Positions 21,890-32,438 of a DNA stretch of 64,000 bases are shown in pieces (the first letter of the stretch is position 1; each line of letters opens with the position of its first letter). The stretch is taken from assembly GCA_002205965.3 (NCBI GenBank), contig NADL03000005.1:496001-560000 (forward strand), written 5' to 3'. Below the pieces are notes generated by a model. It worked only from the letters and a program-made list of their open reading frames with translations. It had not been told where the DNA came from and made no database searches. The position numbers and the translations under genes were made by a program. The DNA comes from Kappaphycus alvarezii (taxonomy: Eukaryota > Rhodophyta > Florideophyceae > Gigartinales > Solieriaceae).

Positions 21890-23800
21890 TCCTGCCTCCA
21901 GTGGTCATCTGCCGCTCCGTCTTCCTTCGAGGAATCAAGATCTCTCCAGACGACCCTGTCGTCCGCCGTATCAATTTCACTTCCGACGACGACTCATTAG
22001 ACCCTGTCCAAGCCCCGCCCGATCCGAGAAGCCGCAGCTTCGCCCGAAGTGCCGTTTCATCGACGACTCCGCTATTGAGTCTGACGGTGAAGGCGGTGAT
22101 ATAACCTCCACTGCAACCACTCCGGACGTCGTTTCACTCCCTTCTCACTCTCAAAGAAGATTATCTCCCAAGAAGAAGGATTTTCTTCAACACATCTTGG
22201 CATTGGGTACAAAGAAAAGGCCGCAATCGGAAACATCTCCAATAATCCAGTCAAGCTCCGCTCAAAGCCTCTACCGTCTCTGCAAGCCGTGTGTCGAAAC
22301 CAAAGGGTCAGAAGAAACCAGTTACAAACGTAGCTGCCCCAGTTCAAGTTATTAACTTGACTCTCCTACTCCAGCACCTCCGACACCTCCAGCTCCTGCT
22401 CCAGTCACTCTCACCCAGTCTCCTTTATCGCCTGCGTGCCGCTCTTCCTGCTGACCCCCAGCGTTAAGAATCCGACTCCGCTTACTGTCGAACCCCTCTC
22501 TCCGGCTCCACTTCTTTCGTCCACTGTACCTTCTCCTCCACCTCCTGTGGCACCTATAATACCCTTTGTTTCGGAACCCAAGTCTTCTTTCCTCACCTGT
22601 GATCTCTGTCAGCTCAAAGTATCGGGTCCGAAGCAACTTGCTCAGCACAGAGTGGTAGGAAGTGCCGCAACAGATCTGAGCGGAAGTCGGCTATTACTCC
22701 TTGTGCCCACTGTAACCGCGTCTTCCAAACTAGACACGACCGCAACAAACACATTGACACAAACACAAAAATTAAATTTTGATTCACTTGGTCCCATTAT
22801 ACTCATCATGGACTCCTCTGCCGGACCTCGTATTGATAATCTCGAGAAGCTCCGTGATGATAACTTCACATTTGGAAAGCTCGAATTCAACTCATCCTAT
22901 CTCTCAGGGAGGTTGACAATCATCTTACACTTGATCCACCGGAAGCATCTTCGTCAACTCACTCCGCATGGCAAAAGGCAGATGCCAAGGCAAGAGCCAT
23001 CATTGGACTCACACTTTCAGATGCTCACCTTGAGCAGGTTCAACATGCCACCACGGCCAAGAAAATGTGGAAACTCATTTGTGATATTTTCGAAAAGCAT
23101 ACTCTGCTAAACAAGCTCGCCGCAAGACGTCGCTTCTATACCCGCAGATGCACCCAAATGAGAAAGTTTTACTATTTGCTGCCCGTATTCGCCAACTTGC
23201 GGCCACTCTAAAATCCATGTCTGTGTATGTCGAGGACAGCGAAATGGCCATGGCCTTCCTCAATGGCTTGCCCGATCGCTTTGACAGCCTCATATCAGCC
23301 CTTGATGCTTCCAATATCGAATATGGTAAGCTTTCGTTCGAATTTGTACAGTAGATGTCTCCAAGAAGAGCAGCGCCATGCTCAGCGAGATCAAGACGCA
23401 CTCAAAGTCGCTGAGACGGCTGCACTCCTGGGACCCAGTCTTCCAAGCCTCGAACAGGAACTTCCGCTGAAATTGCATACACTGCGGCAGGCATCGTGAT
23501 AGCAACCGATGCTACAAGAAGTTCCCTCATCTCGCTCCCAGAGGTCATCAGCTAGAGCTCATTTGATAAGGCTAGAGGAAGTGGAGGAAAATCCCTCAAT
23601 GCCACGGAGGTTGCTGAAACTACCTAACACTCAGATGTTGTTTGTCTCTTTGCGTCGACTTCCCAGCACAACAAGTAGCACTTCAATCTACCTGAGGCCC
23701 TCCTCTCTCATCAATGCAATGGATCATCGACTCAGGATGTACCTCGCATGTCACTTACGACCGCTCTGCTGTAGCCAAGCTGTCGCAGTTCTGCTAAAAG
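21890..23800 (+). pseudogene. Element C gag with C2H2-like fingers, and protease start
   Basis: A Pro/Ser/Thr-rich leader (22380-22560) precedes two C2H2-type finger candidates. The first is CDLCQLKVSGPKQLAQH (22600-22650); the second, in another frame, is CAHCNRVFQTRHDRNKH (22706-22756). A copia gag core follows from about 22809, including MAMAFLNGLPDRFDSLISAL (23246-23305). A short Cys/His-containing knuckle-like stretch (CIHCGRHRDSNRC, near 23475-23515) precedes the protease DSGCTSHVTYD block. Several frameshifts are present. C2H2 fingers in front of a copia gag are unusual; they could be host-derived or DNA-targeting. Confidence 0.65.
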
Positions 23801-24370
23801 CCGATTGTCACTCACTGGAGGGCTGTCAAACGTGTATATTGCTACTTGAACGGATCTAAAACTCTTGGAATTCGTTACGGTCCGTCTTCATCTTACACTA
23901 TCACTGGATTCAGTGACTCTGACTGGGCTGGCTGCCACAATACTCGCAAGTCTACCGAAAGCTTCGCGTTCATGATGTCTGGTGGACCTATCTCATGGCG
24001 CTCCAAGAAGCAAGGATGTATCGCGCTGTCGCCCTGCGAAGCAGAGTACATATATCTGTGCACTGCCTCTAAAGAAGCTATTTTGGTTGTCAAACCTTCT
24101 CTGCAGTTTGATGAATGAGAAATGCCCGACTCCTATTAAAATATCAGTTGACAACTCAGGCGCAATTAGCTCGTCCCAGAACGAATCAATCAATGAACGG
24201 AACAAGCACATTGATATTAGGTATCATTTTGCTCGTGAAGCTGTGTCGTCCAAAGAGATCTCTGTTACTCACTGTCGAACTGAAGAACAAGTCTCTGACC
24301 TTCTAACGAAAGCTTTGCTGCGCGTCAAGTATGTGAAGTTTCGAAGTGAGTTGGGAATTTTTCCTCTGGT
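23800..24370 (+). pseudogene. Element C RNase H domain
   Basis: Joined almost directly to the protease block. Copia RNase H motifs are seen: WRAVKRVYCYLNGSKTLGI (in the phase before 23865), FSDSDWAGCHNTRKSTESF (23907-23964), ISWRSKKQGCIALSPCEAEY (23991-24050) and a C-terminal VDNSGAI and HIDIRYHFARE block (24150-24240). It would degrade the RNA strand of the replication hybrid. One frameshift near 24100 and another near 23800 break it. Confidence 0.75.
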
Positions 24371-24402
24371 ATTTCAAGTTAGTATTTTATTGTTTTCAGA
24401 TC

Positions 24403-24410
24403 GAGGGGGC
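24403..24410 (+). promoter_or_regulatory. Element C polypurine tract
   Basis: GAGGGGGC, six bases before the start of the 3' LTR. It is the purine run expected to prime plus-strand synthesis in an LTR retrotransposon. Confidence 0.55.
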
Positions 24411-24415
24411 GCTAC

Positions 24416-24791
24416 TGAGGTCAGTTCTAGTTTGAGGGGCCGGTTAGTGTAATTTCACTTCTTAGCCTTTTTCTGACAGCTGACAAATCACAAAGAGGCT
24501 TATCGTTATTACTGTACTTTACCGTTCAACCTAGAACTTGACCGTTATGTTTATGCACTGTACAGTGCTGTAAGCTTGAGCTGATGCATCAGTCGACTCG
24601 CCTTGAAGTCTATATAAGCCCCGGTCTCTCTCCATCTTCTACCTGAGTAACGTTCTTACCACCTTCTCCTCTCTCATCTCTCCATCTCGGTCCCTCACTC
24701 GTACTGCCTTCTCTCTTATCTCTCCTGCTCTCCGATCTCTCCTTCACTCCTGTCTGGCTCCCTCGCTCCCGCTCTCTCCTTCTGTCTATCA
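24416..24791 (+). repeat. Element C 3' LTR
   Basis: 376 bp, starting TGAGGTCAGTTC and ending TCTATCA. It shares the blocks TGTAATTTCACTTCTTAGCC, GACAGCTGACAAATCA and the CT-rich leader with the 5' LTR. It lacks 87 bp of the 5' LTR that span one palindrome arm. Confidence 0.85.
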
Positions 24792-24796
24792 GATAT

Positions 24797-26416
24797 CACG
24801 GGCTAAACAGCATTAACAAGGTACTCCTCAAACAATCCAGGGGACGAGACAAACGCATAGATCTAACTACTCCACAAATTCCACAGCAGGATAAGTTCGC
24901 GGAAAGGCTCAACTGCACTCGTATCTCATGCGTGGGAGCAACACTGCACACAGAAAATATGCCAATCACTGAATATTGGGCCTACTGCCTATTGGATACG
25001 GTCACCAAAACAAACGCCACCCTCTACCTACCTATCTAAGACATTCATCGACGACTGGGTAGGATTTGTCCATAATATTTTCTCTACTCCGTACCAGACC
25101 ACTTACGCTTGACCGATTCAGTATGTTCGGGGAATTCGACCACATCCCAACACTGGCTGGCAACATGGGGAAAATCTCCAAGGGCAAGATTAGTGCCTTA
25201 CCTAAGCGCTCCTGATGGAAAACATTACCTTGTCATCGACCCAACCAACGGTCAACTGCTCACGACAGGGTAACTGATTTCCGACCTTACAATCCGAACT
25301 ACGATCTCCAGTGATTGCGCTTTCACAGCATACCACCCCACGAAACAGACCACCCACGTATCAATACTCACCGTGCGATACCGTCTCAAGCACATGCCAA
25401 TAAAAATACTTATGAAGAGGAACCCACGGCAGTACGAGAAAAGTACCTCACTACACCTCCACTCAATCTAAGAGAAGCAGCACGTCGTCAGGATTTCGAC
25501 ATGTGGCGCAGTGCATACGAAAACGAAGTCGGCATGCACACACAGTTTGGCACTTTCCGCTTTATACACCGGTCATAACTGCCCAAAATTCGAAATTATA
25601 CAAACTCGTCGTCAATTTTGCCGACAATTACGACGCGCAGGATGATTTCTCGGGGCACAAATTCCGCATGAACTACCCGGACACCCACTGCGACCGGGTA
25701 AGAATTTCGATAATTCCTATTTGGCGGTCCACACCGCGGCCAGGGATAGCATGAGCCTCCTCGTATCCATTGCCATATCGTACGTCAATAATATAAACCA
25801 AATCAATCTCAAGAACGCATTTTTCTATGAATAGTACGAAGGAAACTAGCTCATTTACATTAGGACACTACCTCATTCGATGAACCTAGGGAAAACACGG
25901 ACACGGTCGCTCAAGTTGTCAAGTACATATATGGAAACCCCACAAGTAACGAGGACCTTATACACAAGCATGGATTCTTTCCTCCAAAGAAATGGCTACC
26001 GTCCTATGGTAAGTGACCGCAATTTCTACTTTCGTACGCACTGAGAACATAAAATCATCCTCGCCGTCACAATAGATGATTTTGCAGTGGCCCCCATAAA
26101 CGAGGCAATGTATAAAAAACTTCTCCGTCTAATACGCAGAAAGCACGAAGTAAAGGAACTCAGAGCAGCCACAAACATCATTGTGTGTACAATACACCAG
26201 GACCGGCAAAAGAGGCTTACATACATCTCACAACCGCGTCTGACACAGACGGTCACCAATAGCCTTCGCCTCCACAATTGAAAGCCGTTCAAAACGCCTT
26301 ACCTATCAGGGTACTTTATCTCCGCCATAAAGAACACGGAGAACGCAATGGACGCAAAGGGTTACCCATATGCTCGAATTATTGGAATGTTCAGGTATTT
26401 CGTGGAATCGACAAGA
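24797..26416 (+). pseudogene. Element A: end of integrase and reverse transcriptase
   Basis: Continues the frame cut at 17427. Integrase end: LTTPQIPQQDKFAERLN (about 24867-24918), the PQQNG-AER block of copia. RT: DFDMWRSAYENEVGMHTQF (25495-25551), NQINLKNAFF (about 25797), the catalytic box VTIDDFAV (about 26067, normally Y-V/I-D-D, here Thr in the first position) and RIIGMFRYFVESTR (26374-26415). The frame then stops at a PiggyBac-like insertion and continues at 29216. Several stops. Confidence 0.75.
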
Positions 26417-26420
26417 CTAG

Positions 26421-29211
26421 TGACCAAAGGACAAGCAATGTACTCATATGAGTACAAATCATTGTTCGAAATTACCTAGATTTTTTTAATTTAAAATTAT
26501 ACACTGGCACGCTGAATCCCTGAAAAATAACTTCCCCTAACTATAAAAGAAGCAATTTCATCCTCATTCACAACAACTGCTATGGCCTAATGGGCTTCAA
26601 GTAAAGAATGAACAAAGAAATAGTGAGTCCGACTCGCCGCGCTCCACAGGAGGGCAAAAACTTCCTTCAGGAAGGTCGACATTTCTGCGACAGCTACTTC
26701 CTCAGTTTGCCTTAGCGCGCCCACTTGAACATGAGCAGAGGGTTAATTCACTGATCACTCATAAAGGGGAATAACGCCATAGGTAAGTATGCTAATTCCG
26801 CAAGTCGAACGACGCGAATCAGAAATGTAGGCGGCTATAGTCAAGGACTCAATTTTTTTCATTTTTACTCATTCACCTACATAAAATGTAAGCTTAGACA
26901 AGTAAACATCACTATAGAGTAGTATAAAGCATCTTCTAATTATGACAGAAGTGGACATCGCGTAAGTGATTTTGAAAGCAGTTACGTCCTGTCTCTGAAT
27001 GGCATATCCAAACCTCTTTGTTCAGTTTCAGGCACTCAGAGCAGAGAAATTTGGACTTCTTGTCAGATTTGCAACTTTTGCATCTGCTTTGAAACGCCGC
27101 TTTCGTTGGGGCCCCATTGGCTCCTTTGCGCCTTTTCACTGTGGGCACCAGGTGGATTACAGTACCGCAGGCCAATGAGGGAACAGAATCCTCTGGACGT
27201 CAATATCAGATCTGCGGAGGCCAATAGCATCAAATGAATTGTCAATGAGTTGCTCAGCAAGTTTTGCATAAAAATCTTTTTGAGACATGCAATTCTTGCA
27301 CCCATTAAACCCTTGTATAGAAGCCATGAATCAACGATGAAAATTGCAAGCAAAGATGTATTAACCCTCAACGACCAACATTGACTTCGAATTTCTTCTC
27401 CAGTCCAAGATCATCTTGTCTGCATCTGTTATGCCTGTCAATCTGGAGCACGTTTGATAATATGTGCTGACAACCGCTGCAACTGGAATTTCCATTTCCA
27501 CAAGTAGCGTTTCATTACCAGCAGATCTCCAACGAGATTTTCTGATGGGCTCTGACGGAAGTGTTGTACCGGAGGTGCTGACAAAGTATCTTCTGTCTCT
27601 ATCCATCCACAGAACGGCCATCATAGAAGGGTGGCTTTCCGTCCTCGGACTTACCATACAGATATGATCTCCGCGCCTGAAAAGTTCCAGCCCTGACAAA
27701 AATGACATAGGAAACTGCCTTGTCGCATTCTTGACGACACCTGTAAACCTCAGTCCATATTCAAAAAGCGCATTTGCTGTGGCCACAGAAGCAAATGCAG
27801 AGTCTGCACAGACAAGTCGATTCGAATGAAACCAAGGCTCTGTAAGGCGAAGAACAATAGCAGTACCATGAGGGAAATTTGACTCGTAACGCCGATTACT
27901 GCTGTCAGATGCTGACAAAACAATCTCCAAATTCAATACAATGCCACTGACACCGCAGCACGCAGTCTTGATCTCACATCCGTTTTCAGGCTTACGGTCC
28001 ATGGCGACATAGTGCGGTAGTCCTTCTGACATCCAATCCCCCCATTCCGTACCAGCGTGACATGCTTTCATCCACGCAAATTCTCTCCGATGGCGAAAAA
28101 CTTGACCTCCTATGCCGTTTTATGGCCTCCACGAATCCGCTGACCAAAGACCATCTTCTGTCAGTGCTTTCAGTTTCAGTGTAGCGGGCTGAATGTAATA
28201 CATGAAACCAGTGCTTCGAAACGGTTCCTCGAAATGATTTTTCCAAAAGCCGCCAATGGAATGTATTTGGATGTAGACTGTGTACTCCAAAGTGACCTTC
28301 TGCTTGTAAACTCGAATCTGCATAGCAATATGAGAATTCCAAAAAACTTTAGAATTTCACAGCTGTTGTACGCATGTGCCCACCATTAGCGAGTTTCCGG
28401 TTTGTAAGTTCGGTAATTGTGGAAAGGTGTTCGACGGAAACATGCAAAGGAAAAAATCATACGGGGTCTTCTCATACTCGGTATGACCTTGTATGTACGT
28501 GTTCCCTGCTGGACCAATTACCTTCCATGGCCGATATGCCGTTGATCCATTCAACGGTAATACTACCTCCTGATTGGTCCAAATTTTTCCATGCACTTCT
28601 TTGCATACCCCTCCTACTCCGGCCATCCCATTGGCTTCTTCTCGAGGTTCTTCAACAGAAGGTTGACGTTCGGTAGCTCGACTCAGCAGCAGTTGTCTCC
28701 ATTTCATTGGACGTTGCGAGGCCACCTTCAGATGCTTCTCCTGGCTTGATGTTGACGAGTTTCAAGCTGACGCGCTTTGTCCTGTCCTGAATGGACCAGT
28801 CTGCGGTGACCGAAGTCTGACGTATTCCGGTAGATGTGTCAACTTCGATGCTGACCACGGTTCCGTTGACGCGCTTACTTCTCCAAAGGGAACGAATAGT
28901 CGCTTACACTCAGCCACTGACGTGACAAGGGTTGCGCGAGTGTTGACAAGGTTTCCGGGCTGTTGACGGGGTCATTTGGTTCGTCATTTTTGGTTAAATT
29001 TTCGATGTTGACAAACTTGTTGTGTGTTCGAATGAACAGTTGAGGAGTAAACTCCGAAGTTTTGCACGGTTGACTACCTAAGGGTGTTATTAGATATGGT
29101 GAAAAGCTAATGGTGTCATTATGTTAGTTTTTTGTATAAAATCTAGCCGTTAGAAATATGGACTCATATGAGTACATTTGGACTCATATGAGTACAATTG
29201 TCCTCTGGACA
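26421..29211 (-). mobile_element. PiggyBac-like DNA transposon with CTAG target duplication
   Basis: The target duplication CTAG is seen at 26417-26420 and 29212-29215. The ends are imperfect inverted repeats of about 30 bp: TGACCAAAGGACAAG at the left against TGTCCAGAGGACAAT at the right (reversed). Each is followed by the palindrome TACTCATATGAGTA; a second, one-base variant of the palindrome lies inside the right end. Excising 26421-29211 plus one CTAG fuses element A's pol in frame (ESTRL then DFAYFAY), which proves the boundaries. The transposase lies on the minus strand. Known PiggyBac elements use TTAA, so CTAG is unexpected. Confidence 0.85.
26944..28860 (-). pseudogene. PiggyBac-like transposase (DDE_Tnp_1_7 type), frameshifted
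   Basis: Minus-strand blocks follow the PiggyBac order. Near the N-terminus is YEKTPYDFFLCMFPSNTFP (about 28420-28480). The first Asp lies in ERICVDESMSRWYG (28040-28085), followed by a VAMDRKPENGCEIKTACC block; the second in LVCADSAFAS (about 27785-27815); the third in VLWMDRDRRYFVSTSG (about 27575-27620). A C-terminal cysteine finger, CKSCKSDKKSKFLCSEC followed by CFQNHL, is at 26950-27090. All three Asp codons survive. Frameshifts near 28725, 28350, 28070, 27365 and 27175 kill the gene. It would catalyse excision and insertion of the element. Confidence 0.8.
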
Positions 29212-29215
29212 CTAG

Positions 29216-29910
29216 ACTTCGCATACTTCGCGTACATACTGGCTACATACACCGCCAAACCCACAGTGAGGCACTGGAAAGCCCTCAAAAAGTGGCGCGA
29301 TATCTCAAACATACGGACACGATGGGATTGCTCAAGGGAACGGTTCCAGATTCATTCCAAGTGCAATCCGATAAGCGACTATGCCTGCCCATATATCCGT
29401 CAGTCAACTTATACATCCCTGGTTTACCACACCGGGAACCTGGTATCATGGGGCTCACGCAAGATATGCATTGTAGTCAACAGCACCTGCGAAGCAGAAT
29501 TCATCGCAGTCAGCAACATAATGCCGCACAAAAAGTGGATACAATAACTGCTTGAAGACCTCGGACAAAGAAACCACAAAACTATCCTCCGCAAGATAGA
29601 AAATCAAGCGGACATTGACGTCGCGAGGACCAGCCCCACCACCGAGCATTCTAAGTACATCGAAGTCAAGTACTTCCACATACAACAGGCTGTGGATTAT
29701 TGTACCATAGAGCTATCACACACATCATCCGCAATGTTACAGGCTGATATCCTGACAACGCCGCTATCACCAGACCAGTTTCTGAGACATCGCGCAAATC
29801 TATGCTTAACGCAGGTAATCCAGTCCGTGCCCACGGCTGTAGAGATATCATCATCTCATTCTCACATATGTACTGGATTGCACCTGAGACGGAGGATTCA
29901 TAGAAACTGA
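29216..29910 (+). pseudogene. Element A RNase H domain
   Basis: Continuation of A's pol. ILATYTAKPTVRHWKALKK (29235-29291) is the copia connection block, followed in the next frame by VARYLKHTDTMGLLKGTV. WGSRKICIVVNSTCEAEF (29449-29502) matches the copia W-x-S-x-K-Q...STxEAE block of RNase H. One frameshift near 29290 and a stop near 29546. The 3' LTR begins 29914; a weak purine-rich tract (GAGACGGAGG, 29886-29895) precedes it. Confidence 0.75.
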
Positions 29911-29913
29911 CAG

Positions 29914-30002
29914 TGTAATGCTAGGATTTTACCGCTATAGATGCTCCATTCGCCGGAGGAAGTAAAACACCGCTGCGACCGGGGACATAGGTCACCTCTA
30001 TA
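29914..30002 (+). repeat. Element A 3' LTR, 89 bp
   Basis: TGTAATGCTAGGATT to GGTCACCTCTATA, matching the 88-bp 5' LTR at 15793-15880. The terminal CA has become TA. It abuts a fragment of the element-D-family LTR at 30003. Confidence 0.75.
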
Positions 30003-30400
30003 TAGAGTATGCGGAATATATTGCTAGTGGGCCTCCAAAATTCTCTGTACAGTATAGGAACTTGCGTTTGAAGTTGCAGCGTAAGTCCAAGAAAACGAAT
30101 AAGAACTCAGCCAATCAGATAGAACTAAACACTTGTTCTTGTCGCAGAAAGGGAAAGCCCACCCTTCAAGCAAAGCGGCTAGTATTTTACCAGCCGTTTT
30201 GGTTGACGGTTGTTATGGAAGACTTTGAAAGCTCGATTCGTAGGGCTTACAATAGACTTCCACTAGCACCTTTGCTGCGTGCTACACGTGTCATACCGTT
30301 TGAGCTGCGATACTGTACAGTACTAAGTTCGCGAATTATTTTCAGTGTCCTCCATTTCCTTAATGTCCAACGCGGCATGACTGCTGGCCGGTCTTGAGCC
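30003..30400 (+). repeat. Element-D-family LTR fragment
   Basis: Matches 59.75-60.01 kb: GAACTTGCGT-type start region, AAGTCCAAGA, ATCAGA...GAA.TAAAC, CTTACAATAGACTTCCACTAGCA, CTGCGTGCTACACGTGTCATACC, CGCGAATTATTTTCAGTGTCC. It carries an extra block around 30165-30225. No internal element follows, so it is a truncated or solo LTR. Confidence 0.7.
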
Positions 30401-30817
30401 GGCTTATAAGGGAAAATTAAGAGGTACAACTGGTCACCCTCTAGGATATTCTGGGCAACAACCGATCATGTCTTTCAAATATTAAAGCACCTCACATCCA
30501 CTCCCATTTTCTTTACTACCTCTTTTGTTGTTACTGTTCTACAAAAGAACCGGAATTTTCGTCCATCGATTATGGTCGAGAATTTTGTTTCTTACAACCT
30601 GAAGTCGAAGCAAAGTTAACATACGTCCGGTTCTTAAGGGAACTATTTAGAATGAACCCATCAAACACAGGGTATGCTCCAACTATGCTCTTGTCAGAGA
30701 AAGCACTATACTAAAATCTGTGCGTTTTTTATGAACATTAGCCACTTGGGAAAATTCTTCTCGTAAAGACGATTTCATTCCCCAAATATACCAAATCAAT
30801 ACTGTGACAGTACTTTA
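30401..30817. other. No recognised gene
   Basis: Non-coding stretch between the LTR fragment and the left end of the second Tc1-like element. Short ORFs only. Confidence 0.4.
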
Positions 30818-31960
30818 CACTGCCACTTGAAATAATAATACACCTTTCATTTAGTATAAAGCTCCCGATGCGTCTGTTAAAAATTAAAATATTAATGCTT
30901 GAAATTAGTGGTACTAAAAGCGTGAAAAAATGTTTTTACTCATACTCAAATCAAAAAAGACCAACCAATGACCACCGAGGAAAATCAACCCCACATGAAA
31001 GCATGCGATGTGGTCCGATCATCCTCAGGCCAACCAAAAATGCAGAAAATATAAGCTCAAACCAGGCCTCAAGTGGCTACTCCATAGCAGTAGACTAGCT
31101 CTCAAAAGTTCCGAGTTCACACCTTTCGGAGCTGGTGCGCGAAATTCTTGCCTATAAGAAAGAAGGTTTCATAGCATTTCATAAATGGCCAATAAGGTGG
31201 TAAGGATCAGAAAAGCCGGTACAAGGATCCTAGAAGCAGTTATACCGAGTCGAGGAGATCTGATTGGCTTCAAAAAATTTCCGAAAAAGTAGAGAAAAGG
31301 CTTTTTAGGCAGCGATGAGCGGAGAAAAAACAGCCAGTGAGATTCGAGACGAACTCAACTTAGACATTTCGGTATCTATAGCTAGATCATATCGAAGCAA
31401 AAACGCTAATCTGCGCCCCGAATTTTAATGAAGTTCAAAACGTTGCTCCAATCTAACGAGCGCGAGAAAAACTCACATAGAACTTTAATTAGTATTCTTT
31501 TGCAGTCTTATATGATGGAAGGCAATTTAATTTCGATATGCAGGATAGATTTGACGGACCTTTGCAGGATTAAGGGTGACCGTGAGTTTCTTTCTCTTCG
31601 GCAGCATTTTGATGCCCTTTGTGGGTATGGGGAGCTTTTTCTAGTGATTTCACTTGCGATTTACAAGTTTTGACAAGGCGTAAAACATCAGGTAGTTATT
31701 TGAAGTTAAATGAGAGTTTCGTTAACCAAAAGCGGACTTTTCATGCCTACACTTGTATGATCCAGCAAGAAAAAGTCTCTATTACAGAAATCAACACAAT
31801 GGATCAAGGCCTAAGGGACACATTTTCTGAGTTGACTGGACTGCTCCCCAGATTTCCACCAAATTGCAATAATTCGAAGCAATTTTGCGAGAAAATGGCA
31901 CCAATAGGCGTCATTTTTCTTTTACTTCCGTAAAGAGTTGTGTCTTGGGTCTTTGGAGGT
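30818..31960 (+). mobile_element. Second Tc1-like element, strongly decayed
   Basis: The left end reads TA then CACTGCCACTT (30816-30828), the same terminal word as the Tc1-like element at 3.8-5.4 kb (CACTGCCACC at its right end). A decayed transposase lies inside. No matching right inverted repeat was found before 32.2 kb, so the right boundary is a guess and the end may be deleted. Confidence 0.5.
31310..31935 (+). pseudogene. Tc1/mariner transposase remnant
   Basis: Scattered Tc1 blocks in different frames: SGEKTASEIRDELNL (HTH region, about 31321-31365), VWGAFSSD (31620-31645, the WGAFS block of the catalytic domain), TSGSYLKLNESFVNQ (about 31685-31730) and SPDFHQIAII with a following FARKWH (31850-31905). 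The last corresponds to the SPDLNPIEN...FARKVY block holding the catalytic Glu, which is no longer recognisable. Completely inactive. Confidence 0.6.
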
Positions 31961-32097
31961 AAATACCTATAGAAAGTATAATTTGTGCATTACACATCAT
32001 ACGATGTATTTTACTGATAAATATTTCATCCGAGCGATTTCAATACTTTTTGCGAGTAGTAACAATACTTTTTTCTGTGAATTTACTTTACTTTGAA

Positions 32098-32152
32098 TAT
32101 ATTAGTTCTTGTGTACAATATATTTTGTATATATTAGTTCTTGTGTACAATA
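32098..32152. repeat. Two-copy tandem repeat, period 32
   Basis: TATATTAGTTCTTGTGTACA at 32098 recurs at 32130 with the following bases AATA. The spacer is AT-rich. May mark the edge of an element. Confidence 0.8.
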
Positions 32153-32438
32153 CATTAATTGTCCATACCTAGTTTGATAACGAGATCCAAAGTACATAAT
32201 GTCGCCATGAGCGCAAAGGCTTCTAGGCGAACTGGGACGCTTAATTGTCGCCCTCTAGCGCAAGCTACTGGTAATGAAACTGATGTTCCTGCGCTGTAAG
32301 CTTGATCAGCCAAACGTAGTTGGGTTTGTTCCTCCCTTGGGGAGCTCCAGGGAAGGTTTAGAGGAAGGTAATGAACTATTAATGGTAATTTTACTTTCAA
32401 AGTCTAATCATTCTATTTTCTGGTCTGCGTAAAAGCCC

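Larger units (their letters stand above)
21001..24791 (+). mobile_element. Copia element C, integrase and RT deleted
   Basis: LTRs at 21001-21437 and 24416-24791 begin TG and end CA. The flanks GATAC (20996-21000) and GATAT (24792-24796) form a one-mismatch 5-bp target duplication. Inside are a primer binding site, a gag region with zinc fingers, an aspartic protease block (WIIDSGCTSHVTYDRSAV, about 23728-23780) and then, within about 30 bp, an RNase H block. Integrase and RT are missing. It is a non-autonomous deletion derivative, apparently more recent than A. Confidence 0.85.
15793..30002 (+). mobile_element. Copia element A, interrupted by three later insertions
   Basis: Two related terminal repeats of only 88-89 bp (15793-15880 and 29914-30002) enclose gag, protease, integrase, reverse transcriptase and RNase H remnants in copia order on the plus strand. 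Removing insertions B (17428-20977), C (21001-24791) and the PiggyBac-like element (26421-29211) leaves about 4.1 kb, normal for a copia element. The integrase reads across the B/C insertion (DKSNEY before, TTPQIPQQ and FAERLN after). The pol frame reads cleanly across the PiggyBac-like insertion. No clear 5-bp target duplication is seen at the outer ends (GACGG against TAGAG). Many stops make it inactive. Confidence 0.8.

Noticed and set aside
22072-22648. Minus-strand ORFs in the element C leader
   Set aside because: Antisense of the Pro/Ser-rich gag leader; no motif.
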